A DNA stretch of 64,000 bases from Tautonia marina. GTDB lineage: Bacteria > Planctomycetota > Planctomycetia > Isosphaerales > Isosphaeraceae. The DNA lies in the NCBI RefSeq assembly GCF_009177065.1, contig NZ_WEZF01000013.1, positions 124,001 to 188,000 on the forward strand, given 5' to 3'. Made by a program: the position numbers and the translations under genes. Positions 53,491 to 61,453 of the stretch are shown piece by piece; the first letter of the stretch is position 1, and each line of letters begins with the position of its first letter. The notes under the pieces are model-generated. The model was not told the origin of the DNA. It saw nothing but the letters and a program-made list of their open reading frames with translations, and searched no databases.

Positions 53491-55566
53491 TCACTTCGGG
53501 AGAAACTGCACGGCGTCGAGAATGACGTGACCGTTGGTCCCCTCGGTCCGGATCTCAACACTCGATTCGCCGTCGAATCGAAAGATGCCGAGCGATTGGA
53601 ACGGGCCGGGGCCGGAGGGGGATTGCCGCTGATTGATCGTCAATGCGGTGTGCCCGTTGGCGTGGTGAATGACGATCGGAACATTCGTGGCTCGGTTTGA
53701 GGTCGGCGCGTAGGCTAATCGGACCTCGTACGATCCCGGTTCGAGGGTCGCGCGGTAGGTGGCGGCCTTGTCCCCTTTCTGCTCGTTGCCGTCGTGCCGG
53801 TAGCCAAGATCGACGAACGGCCGGACCACCGAGCTGATCCCCCAGTTGCCGACCAGTTCGGCCTGCTCGTCGTCGATGACGATCCCGTCAAGTTCGGACG
53901 ACTCAAACGAGACGTTCGGGCGGTTCGAGGTCGAGTCGGGCAGGTCGAGCACCTGGCCGTCTTCGACCAGGCGGTTGAGAAGCGCCTCGGTCGGGATGTC
54001 CTGAACGGAGGTCTCGTGATCGATCGCCAGGACCGCCCCGGTGGCGGCCGACTGGCCGAGGATCATGAAGACCGGCTCCATCCGAATCGACCCGTAGGCA
54101 ATGTGCGACGAGGAGAGACAGACCGGCACGACGAGGTTGGCGCACTCGGTTTCCTTCGGCACGAGGGCCCGGTAGCTGATCTGGTAAGGACCGCCGGGGC
54201 TGATCTGAATGTCCCCCTCGTTCCGGGCGTGGCCATTTTCATCGACATAACGCTGAACGTTATGGCTGTCCATGTTGTACGAGCCCATGCCGACGGAGTC
54301 GGGCGTTGCGTCGATCCCTCGCAGGTGCCGCTCGGTCATGACGAAGTCGGAGACCATCCGGCGGGCTTCCCGCACATAGATCTGATGCGGCCAGTGGCCG
54401 TTGTCGGTGAATTCGTCGCGGGAGAGGCCGTAGCTGGCGGCCTTCGAGCGGATATCGTCGGGGATGTCGGGATCGTTGGCGAGGAAGTACATCAGGCCTT
54501 TTTGATACTGCTCGTGCTCGGCGATGATCTCCCGACGGCGCTCGTACGAGGCTTCGGGATAGTCGTAGTTCATGCCGATGTTGTCGGTCGAGAAGGCGCC
54601 GTGGTTGTTGGTGTCGGTCTTGTGGTTCGGAATCGGGTCGAACTTGTTGAAGACCCCCTTGAAGCCGCCTTGCAGGTAGCGGCGGAGCAGCTCGTACTGA
54701 TTCGGGTCGTAGCCTTCGGGTTTTTCAAAAGGGACGCGGTTCTCGGGGTGATCGGTCAGGCACATCCGGAAGCAATAGGCCTGGAGGCGGTGGTCACCTT
54801 CGCCATCGGTGCCGGGGTCCTCGTCGTGGATGAGAGGGAGCAAGCCGCTGGAGGGGTCGCCGGGCACTACGTACGGATCGACCGGGAAATCGAACTGGTG
54901 GCTGACAGCCCGTTTCTTCTGGACGCCGTTGAGGGTTTCGCCGTACTGGGCGTTCGATTCGCGGCCGACCGTGTAGGAGACACCGGCGGCGGCCATCAGG
55001 TCTCCTTCATACGAGGCGTCGATGAACATGGTGCCGTGAAAGGTCCGGCCGTCCAGGGTCGTGATGCTGAGAATGCGGTTGCCGTCTTTCTCGACGCCGC
55101 CGTCGCGGTCGAGCCAGGCGTCTCGGACGACCGGGATCTCATGCTCGGCGACGAGGTCCTCGAAGACCGCTTCGGCAATGTGGGGCTCGAAGATCCACAT
55201 GGTCCGATTCTCGCCGTCGATGGCGGGGGTCCCCTGCCCCTTGTTGCCGTAGTCGTCGCGCGACTGCCAGCGCCAGGCGTCGGGTTCCTGGTACTTTTGC
55301 CAGACGCGGTGGTAGAACTCTCGGGAGAGGCCGCCGATGCCGTCCTTGCGACCGCTATCGGTCCAGCCGAGGCCGCCGCTGGAGAGGCCGCCGAGGTGAA
55401 CATCGGGCGAGACGACCACGACGGACTTGCCCATGCGGTCGGCCTGCACCGCCGCGGCGATGCCCGCCGACGTGCCGCCGTAGACAACGACGTCGAATGG
55501 CTCGGACGGCTCGATCGAGGAGAGAGGGGTTGAGGACACGGCAGCGATCAGGAGCAGGAACGTCAT
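53491..55566 (-). CDS. secreted FAD-dependent oxidoreductase with golvesin-like tail
   Basis: 691 residues from the ATG opening a signal peptide (MTFLLLIAAVSSTPLSS); an earlier ATG adds 40 residues of no character. Residues 23-60 are the FAD Rossmann segment VVVYGGTSAGIAAAVQADRMGKSVVVVS, followed by LGGLSSGGLGWTD as in the FAD_oxidored family (PF12831). Further blocks are MFIDASYEGDLMAAAGVSYTVGRE, YRLCLTDHPENRVPF-like, HVVQRYVDENGHARNEGDIQ and the FAD-binding end LVVPVCLSSSHIAYGSIRMEPV. The C-terminal 140 residues are a golvesin/xanthan-lyase-like beta domain (YEVRLAYAPTSNRATNVPIVI, ILDAVQFLPK). Oxidises an unknown substrate, plausibly in polysaccharide breakdown. Periplasmic FAD enzymes of this group are frequent in planctomycetes. 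Confidence 0.9.
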   Translation of the reverse strand: MTFLLLIAAVSSTPLSSIEPSEPFDVVVYGGTSAGIAAAVQADRMGKSVVVVSPDVHLGGLSSGGLGWTDSGRKDGIGGLSREFYHRVWQKYQEPDAWRWQSRDDYGNKGQGTPAIDGENRTMWIFEPHIAEAVFEDLVAEHEIPVVRDAWLDRDGGVEKDGNRILSITTLDGRTFHGTMFIDASYEGDLMAAAGVSYTVGRESNAQYGETLNGVQKKRAVSHQFDFPVDPYVVPGDPSSGLLPLIHDEDPGTDGEGDHRLQAYCFRMCLTDHPENRVPFEKPEGYDPNQYELLRRYLQGGFKGVFNKFDPIPNHKTDTNNHGAFSTDNIGMNYDYPEASYERRREIIAEHEQYQKGLMYFLANDPDIPDDIRSKAASYGLSRDEFTDNGHWPHQIYVREARRMVSDFVMTERHLRGIDATPDSVGMGSYNMDSHNVQRYVDENGHARNEGDIQISPGGPYQISYRALVPKETECANLVVPVCLSSSHIAYGSIRMEPVFMILGQSAATGAVLAIDHETSVQDIPTEALLNRLVEDGQVLDLPDSTSNRPNVSFESSELDGIVIDDEQAELVGNWGISSVVRPFVDLGYRHDGNEQKGDKAATYRATLEPGSYEVRLAYAPTSNRATNVPIVIHHANGHTALTINQRQSPSGPGPFQSLGIFRFDGESSVEIRTEGTNGHVILDAVQFLPK

Positions 55567-55813
55567 CACACTCACCCAAGGCCAGGAGAAATAAAAGGGC
55601 GCACGGCGAAACGACCCCAAGAATCGATCCGTCGAAGGCCGGCGTCTTGGTCTCTCATTGAACCATCCGAGGCCGCTTTGAGCCACCGATTCCCTGGTGC
55701 TCCTGACCCAACAGGGCGAAACGATGACCTAAACTTCTCCGACAGTCGGTGTCTCGACGGTCCTCCATCGGCCGGGATGTTCGATCAGGAACGTTGAAAG
55801 CGATGACGATGCG

Positions 55814-56257
55814 ATGAATCCCCTTCGGACTCTCCTCGGTTTTCCGTCGAAGAACAGCCAGCGATGCCGGCCGGAAGGTCGCAACCGCAGGCAATCGATC
55901 CGCTATGCGTCCGAGGTGCCGATCGAGCTGGGCTGGTGGGAGGAGGACGAGTTCCGGTCGATCGACGGAACCCTTCTCGATATTTCCCACGGTGGGGCCG
56001 CGGTGGTGCTGGCTCCCGAGTCAATCCTTCCCGAAGGAAACGTCCATCTGCGGCTCGCCGACATCTCGGAAAGCGCCTGGGTTGCGGTCGAGATCCGGGC
56101 CGTCCGGCCATTGAAGCAGGGGGCGAAGGTTGCTCACCTGCAATTCGACGGCGGCTGTTCCTATGCCTTTTTCCGAAAGGCACTGCCCGCGACCCACCTC
56201 GACAGCATGGGAGCCAGTTATGCCTCGGGAGAATTCGACACGCGATCCTGGCGGTGA
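55814..56257 (+). CDS. PilZ domain protein (c-di-GMP binding candidate)
   Basis: 147 residues. PilZ features are present: RxxxR at residues 26-30 (RQSIR), then DISHGG (56-61), the D/NxSxxG motif, within strands VPIELGWWEEDEF, GTLLDISHGGAAVVL and VHLRLADISESAWVAVEIRAVRP. The combination is the one used by c-di-GMP receptors. With both motifs intact, binding is likely. No other domain and no membrane helix, so it is a single-domain adaptor. The output partner is not indicated by the neighbours. The start ATG has CGATGACGATGCG upstream with only a weak ribosome site. Confidence 0.85.
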   Translation: MNPLRTLLGFPSKNSQRCRPEGRNRRQSIRYASEVPIELGWWEEDEFRSIDGTLLDISHGGAAVVLAPESILPEGNVHLRLADISESAWVAVEIRAVRPLKQGAKVAHLQFDGGCSYAFFRKALPATHLDSMGASYASGEFDTRSWR

Positions 56258-56328
56258 GCCGACGTTCCCGCCCCGATCGCCGATGCCCGGGGCCCGGGCA
56301 CCGGCTTCCGTCCGGAGGGGAGGTCGGA

Positions 56329-58923
56329 TCAGTTGGCCTTCGTCGGCAAGGGGGCCTCGAGGGTGTCGCCGTTGGGGGTGAAGCCATCGTCCCCGAAGTC
56401 GAGGAAAATCGGGTTGGAGACGGCGATCGGCCGATCGTCGGCATGACCGCCCTCCCCGAAGACGGCGCCGAGCGTCGAGTGTTCGCCGATGGTGGCGACG
56501 ATCACATGCGTATCGGCCTCGATCGCGAGCGGAATCTCCCGATCGAATTTCACCGAGCCGTCGTCGCCGAAGGCGTCGGGAGTGTCGGCCCGGGTGAAGT
56601 TCAACGCCTCCGACGCCCGGCCGTTGAGGAAGACCTGGACGCGGTCGATGTCGAACCAGTTCGGGCACTGGACCCGAACGTGGAGCGTGGCCGAGCCTCC
56701 GGAAGCCTTCAGGTCGCCTCCAGGGATCGCCTCGGCCCCGTTGGAACGGATGGCAACGTCAAGGAACGGGCCGTTGGTCATGATCACCTGGCCGGATTCG
56801 GCGGCGCGGACCATGTCGGCGACGTCGATTTCTTTCGGGTCGTCGGTCGGGCTCTTGAGGTAGTTCCGCAGCCATCCGGAGCCGTGGAGATTGTAGTGGG
56901 CGTCGGTATTGACGACGCCGGGGAAGCGGTGCCCCTGGTTGATCATCTGCATCCAGTTGACAATCGTATTGTTATACGATCGTCCATTGCGCTCGATCCG
57001 GGCCGGCTCGAAGATGAAGTGCGGCGGGTGGACCTCGATGACGTCGATATGGCCGAACATCCCCCGGAACCCTTGATCGGGCTCGCCGTCGCCGTTGCGG
57101 TCGTAGAAGACGTGGCCGAGGTCCGGGTGGTTCAACTGGATCAGCTTGTCGCTGTAGCCGTCCCAGAGGGCCAGGCGCTCGATCTGCATCTCGGGATCGA
57201 GATCTCTCATCGGGGCGCCGCCGTCTTGAACGTGCTCACGAAGCACGAGCGGGAAGGCGTTCTGGTGGTTAACGTCGCCGGGAATGCTCGTCAGCTCGAT
57301 CCCGGTACAGGTGGCCATCAGGTGCTCGGCCCCGAGGGATTGCAGGTGCGGCACGTAGGTCGAGAGGCGATTGTGCTCGGTGCAAGGGGCGAACTCGACG
57401 TGCTCGCAAAGCAGGTTGAGCACCCGGCCGAGCTGGCTCGACGAGTTGTCGCCCGAGGGGGTCGAGTGGCTGTGGAAGTCGGAGCTGACCCAGCCGGTCG
57501 TATCGACCGATCGCTTCAACGAGGCGGCGAGAGTCGTCTCCTCCCCCCGATCGACGGTCAACTCGGTGAACACCGCGTCATATTCCGGCCCGTAGCTGAC
57601 GATCACGTCGTACGAGCCGGGCTTCAGCGGGACCGAGAAGGTGCCGTTCTGGGAGTAGTAGAGGTTGCCGACGGCGTGCGTTCCGGTATCGGGTCCGAAG
57701 TCGGGGCTCGGGGTCCCGTCCTTGCCGACGAATTGAACCTTGCAGGGAATCGGCTCGCCCTGTTCGCTCGTGATCGTGGCCGCGACCCGGCCCGGCTGGG
57801 GCAACGTGGCGAGGTAACGCCTGGGGCCTTGCTCGGTTAGCTCGGTCGTCTGATCTCCCCACGGCGCAACCACCTCGACCTGGTAATCCGACCCGTTGTC
57901 GGGCACTCGGGCCGTCAACCGGCCTTCGGCGTCGGTTCGACCGTGGCCAAACAACTCCCCGTCCAGTTCCAGCGTGACATCGGCCCCGGCCACCGGAGCC
58001 CCCGAGGAGTCCCGGACCGTCAACGAGGCGGGCACCAGCCGATCGCCGCCGATCGCCGCCGCTTTGACGCCGAACAGGTCGCTCGCCGGGAAGAACCGCC
58101 GCGACACCGAGAGCTGTTCGCCGGGCTTCAAGATCACGGCCTCCGGGGCGGCGATCACGTAGCGGAGGGTCGAGAGATGCCCCCGAGTCTCGGCGTCAAT
58201 GACCAGACGGGCGCTCGAGCCCGATGCCTCGGCCTGGCCCACCTGGACCCCGTAGGCCTGGCCGAAGTGGCGATCCTCGACCCAGAAGAGGGAGGCTCGG
58301 CCGTTGGCGGCCTTCTCAAACGTTCGCTCGGCCCGCAAGACGTCGGCCGGATCAATCGTCAGGTCGCGGCCGGTGTCGTTCGTCCAGGTCGTCTCGATGG
58401 TGATGGCGTCGGCGTCGTCGGCCAGGGTGTAGCGCAACTCGACCAGGGGGCGGTCGGGCCTCGGCTTCGACAGGAGTTTCAGGGTGATCGACCGGGCGCG
58501 GACGAACATCGATGGCCTCGCCTGGTTCGTGCCGTCCACCTCGTTCCGCTCGACGTCGAAGATCTCGGGCTGATCGACCTCAACGCCGGCAAACTGGAAG
58601 TCGTTCGTCGGTGAGGCCGCGAAGAGGACCTGAAGCTGGTCGCCCCCCCCTTCGTCTCGCCTCGCCAGGTCAATGATCATGCCGCCGACGTCGCGGACCA
58701 TCATGTTCGCGTTCCGCATCCGGACCGGCCGGGCGATCACGGCCACAACCCGATCGTTACGCAACACGAAGTCGCCGTAGATGGCGTCGGCCTCCTTACC
58801 CGTCGGAGCGTACGCATCCCAGGTCTGAGGAGAGAGGGTGACCAGGTCGGTCCCCCTCGCCTCCGGGGCCAGCATTGCCAGCAAGAGGCCGGCAACGCAT
58901 CCGTTGCGAAGCAAGATTCTCAT
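56329..58923 (-). CDS. CehA/McbA-family metallohydrolase, secreted (PHP-like)
   Basis: 864 residues from ATG (a 21-codon upstream extension was rejected), with a signal peptide (VAGLLLAMLAPEARG). Residues 25-300 form a beta-rich domain (TWDAYAPTGKEADAIYGDFVLRN). Residues 300-460 hold two carboxypeptidase-regulatory-like Ig modules (LTVRDSSGAPVAGADVTLEL, YDVIVSYGPEYDA). The catalytic PHP-like domain at about 465-680 has metal ligands DFHSHSTPSGDN (HxH), PCTEHNRLSTY, IQLNHPDLG and VVNTDAHYNLHGSG. The C-terminal beta domain follows. CehA-family enzymes hydrolyse phosphoesters or carbamates, but the substrate here is unknown. Confidence 0.88.
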   Translation of the reverse strand: MRILLRNGCVAGLLLAMLAPEARGTDLVTLSPQTWDAYAPTGKEADAIYGDFVLRNDRVVAVIARPVRMRNANMMVRDVGGMIIDLARRDEGGGDQLQVLFAASPTNDFQFAGVEVDQPEIFDVERNEVDGTNQARPSMFVRARSITLKLLSKPRPDRPLVELRYTLADDADAITIETTWTNDTGRDLTIDPADVLRAERTFEKAANGRASLFWVEDRHFGQAYGVQVGQAEASGSSARLVIDAETRGHLSTLRYVIAAPEAVILKPGEQLSVSRRFFPASDLFGVKAAAIGGDRLVPASLTVRDSSGAPVAGADVTLELDGELFGHGRTDAEGRLTARVPDNGSDYQVEVVAPWGDQTTELTEQGPRRYLATLPQPGRVAATITSEQGEPIPCKVQFVGKDGTPSPDFGPDTGTHAVGNLYYSQNGTFSVPLKPGSYDVIVSYGPEYDAVFTELTVDRGEETTLAASLKRSVDTTGWVSSDFHSHSTPSGDNSSSQLGRVLNLLCEHVEFAPCTEHNRLSTYVPHLQSLGAEHLMATCTGIELTSIPGDVNHQNAFPLVLREHVQDGGAPMRDLDPEMQIERLALWDGYSDKLIQLNHPDLGHVFYDRNGDGEPDQGFRGMFGHIDVIEVHPPHFIFEPARIERNGRSYNNTIVNWMQMINQGHRFPGVVNTDAHYNLHGSGWLRNYLKSPTDDPKEIDVADMVRAAESGQVIMTNGPFLDVAIRSNGAEAIPGGDLKASGGSATLHVRVQCPNWFDIDRVQVFLNGRASEALNFTRADTPDAFGDDGSVKFDREIPLAIEADTHVIVATIGEHSTLGAVFGEGGHADDRPIAVSNPIFLDFGDDGFTPNGDTLEAPLPTKAN

Positions 58924-59076
58924 GGTATCGTCATCCCTGGAAACTCGAATTGGAAGGCACGGGGAAGGCCTCTGAGCCGGACTCATTGAACGCCCCCATC
59001 CCCCCGATCGCTAGCACTTTCTCCGACGTTCTCACCGGTTTCATGAGACATTCATCCCGACGCCAAACCGGGATCT

Positions 59077-59105
59077 TGCATATCCCGATCAAGAAAGGAT
59101 AGATT
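59077..59105 (+). promoter_or_regulatory. candidate promoter for SLC13 transporter gene
   Basis: TTGCAT, a 17-bp spacer and TAGATT, close to the sigma-70 consensus, with an expected start about 45 nt before the coding sequence. A CGGGAT-N7-ATCCCG inverted repeat overlaps its -35, so an operator is possible. Confidence 0.4.
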
Positions 59106-59154
59106 AGCTCTCCGTTCCGATCCCTCCCTCTTGGTCTTCTGAGCCCGAGCCGTG

Positions 59155-61134
59155 ATGGTGCGTATCTGCTGGCTGATGCTGGTGCTGGTCATTGGCGGCG
59201 GAACCGTGGTGCTGGCCGGGCCGGCTGACGATCCGACAGCCGTTGGGGACGGTCCGATCGTGGAGAGCCCCCCCGAAAGGGCCGAGGCCGAGGCCGGGGA
59301 TCTTGGGGGCGAGGTCGAGGCCGAGGCGAAGCGGCCGCCGCTCGGTTTCGACGCCTGGTTGACGCTGGGGCTGACGGCGCTCGTGCTGCTGACCTTGGTC
59401 CGAGACTGGGCGCCGCCGGACGTCGTCTTCCTCGGGGCGGCGGTCTTGCTGGCCCTGTTCGGGGTCCTGGAGCCGAGCGAGGCGTTCAGCGGGTTTTCGA
59501 ATCCGGGGGTCTTGACCGTCGCCGGGATGTTCGTGGTGGCGGCCGGCCTGCGGGAGACGGGGGTCCTCGACGTGATCGGCGATCGCTTGCTCGGCCGGGT
59601 CGGGACGTCCGAAGGGGCCCGGGCGAAGCTGGCGGCCCTGGTCGTGCCGAGTTCGGCGGTGATCAACAACACGCCGATCGTGGCGATGCTCTTACCGGTG
59701 GTCGTCGACTGGTGCCGTCGGCAGCGGGTGGCGCCGTCTTCGGTCCTGATGCACCTGTCGTTCCTCTCGATCCTCGGCGGCTGCTGCACGTTGATCGGCA
59801 CGAGCACGAACCTGGTGGTGCACGGCCTCTTGCTCAAGCAAGACGACCCGAACTTGCCGGGCCTCGGGTTCCTGGAACTCGGCTGGGCGGGGATTCCGTG
59901 CGCAATGGTCGGGGTGGCGTATCTGCTGTTCATCGCTCCTCGCCTGACCCCGAAGCGCAAGGATGTGTTGCAACAGCTCAGCGAGGCGAGGCGAGAGTAC
60001 CTCTCGGAACTGATGGTCGCCCCCGGCTGCAAGCTGGTGGGCAAGACGGTCGAGGAGGCCGGCTTGCGGCACCTGCCGGGCCTGTTCCTCATCGAGATCG
60101 ACCGCGACGGCGAGGCGATCGGCCCGGTCGAGCCCGATGTGGAGCTGCACGCCGGCGACCGCCTGATCTTCACCGGAGACGTTTCGACCATCACCGAGCT
60201 GGAAAAGGTCCCCGGCCTGATGCCCGCGGCGCAGCCCGAGTACGAGATCACGGCCGGATCGGGCGTCGATCGGCCCGGCCACCGGCTCTGCGAGGCGGTC
60301 CTTAGCTCCGCCTCTCCGCTGGTCAACCGGAGCGTCCGAGAAGCCGGATTCCGGGGGATGTACGATGCGGCCGTCGTCGCCGTCCACCGCAACGGCGAAC
60401 GCCTGGCGGGGAAGGTCGGCGATATCGTCCTGCGCCCCGGAGACACCCTCTTGCTCCAGGTCGGCCCCGACTTCAGCCGGGCCTTCCGAGACCACCGGGA
60501 CTTCTACCTCATCTCCGAGGTCGAAGGGTCGACCAGCCCCCGGCACCTCCGCGCCCCGGTCGCGGCCATTCTGACCGCCTTGATGGTTCTGGCGATCGCC
60601 TCGAACCTGGTCGAGCCGGCCGTGGCGGCCCTGCTCGCCGGGGGGTTGATGGTCGCCACCCGATGCCTCGGCCGACCCGAGGCCCTGCGGTCGGTCGAGT
60701 GGCCCGTCTTGCTGGCGATCGCTTCCTCGCTCGGCCTGGCCGCGGCGATGGACAAGACCGGAGCCGCCGCCGCCGGGGCCGAGCTGCTCGTCGCCGTCAC
60801 CCGATCCCTCGGACCGATTGCCGCCCTGGCGGCGCTTTATCTCGGCACGATGCTCCTGAACGAACTGGTCACCAACAACGCCGCCGCGGCCCTCTCCTTC
60901 CCGCTGGCCCTCGAAACCGCCCGGACCCTCGGCGCCGAGTCCCGCCCCTTCATCATCGCCATCACCCTGGCCGCCTCGTTCGCCTTTGCCTCTCCGATCG
61001 GCTACCAGACCCACATGATGGTCTACGGCCCCGGCGGCTACCGCTACGGCGACTTCCTCCGCGTGGGCCTGCCGTTGAACCTGTTGCTCTGGGTGACGGC
61101 GATCATCATCGTCCCCATCATCTGGCCACTCTGA
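59155..61134 (+). CDS. SLC13/DASS-type transporter with two RCK_C (TrkA-C) domains
   Basis: 659 residues; a GTG one codon earlier may be the true start. After a signal-like segment and an acidic linker, residues 65-265 hold membrane helices with the SLC13 SNT-like motif SSAVINNTPIVAMLLPVV and the TLIGTSTNLVVHG repeat. Residues 282-345 and 377-437 are two RCK_C regulatory domains (GCKLVGKTVEEAGLRHLPGLFLIEI; GDRLIFTGD; LVNRSVREAGF; GDTLLLQVG). The second membrane half (about 460-655) repeats the motif pair with LNELVTNNAAAALSFPLA and ASPIGYQTHMMVYG. Such RCK-containing members (SdcS/YfbS-like) transport sulfate, other anions or dicarboxylates with Na+; the substrate is not resolved. Confidence 0.92.
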   Translation: MVRICWLMLVLVIGGGTVVLAGPADDPTAVGDGPIVESPPERAEAEAGDLGGEVEAEAKRPPLGFDAWLTLGLTALVLLTLVRDWAPPDVVFLGAAVLLALFGVLEPSEAFSGFSNPGVLTVAGMFVVAAGLRETGVLDVIGDRLLGRVGTSEGARAKLAALVVPSSAVINNTPIVAMLLPVVVDWCRRQRVAPSSVLMHLSFLSILGGCCTLIGTSTNLVVHGLLLKQDDPNLPGLGFLELGWAGIPCAMVGVAYLLFIAPRLTPKRKDVLQQLSEARREYLSELMVAPGCKLVGKTVEEAGLRHLPGLFLIEIDRDGEAIGPVEPDVELHAGDRLIFTGDVSTITELEKVPGLMPAAQPEYEITAGSGVDRPGHRLCEAVLSSASPLVNRSVREAGFRGMYDAAVVAVHRNGERLAGKVGDIVLRPGDTLLLQVGPDFSRAFRDHRDFYLISEVEGSTSPRHLRAPVAAILTALMVLAIASNLVEPAVAALLAGGLMVATRCLGRPEALRSVEWPVLLAIASSLGLAAAMDKTGAAAAGAELLVAVTRSLGPIAALAALYLGTMLLNELVTNNAAAALSFPLALETARTLGAESRPFIIAITLAASFAFASPIGYQTHMMVYGPGGYRYGDFLRVGLPLNLLLWVTAIIIVPIIWPL

Positions 61135-61453
61135 GTGGGGATCGGCCGCTGGTTCCCCTTCAAGGCTCCCTCCGGGTTGAGCCTGGCTGGAATCGATCGG
61201 AGATGAGCCTCGGCGGGGTTTCGTAAGCTACGATTCGGGCGGACGTCAGCAATCGAGCGCCTGAAGAAGTGCCGTACCCGAAGTCGAGGCGGATCAGGGA
61301 ATTGGTGAAGGCTGCCCCTGTTGTTCAGGCCGAATGTCCGAGAAGATGTTCCCACCCACCACTCGATGCTCGGCTCATGAACGCATTCTGATTACAACAC
61401 GCGATCAACCTTCAGAGTTTCCATCCTGATTCTTGATAAGGGGTCTCACGACG
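61135..61453. other. 319-bp intergenic region
   Basis: No gene, RNA or repeat was recognised. It lies between two plus-strand genes and presumably holds the promoter of the LEPR-XLL protein. Confidence 0.35.

Noticed and set aside
53794-55533. Plus-strand frame of 579 codons
   Set aside because: Antisense of the FAD oxidoreductase, whose Rossmann motif is clear.
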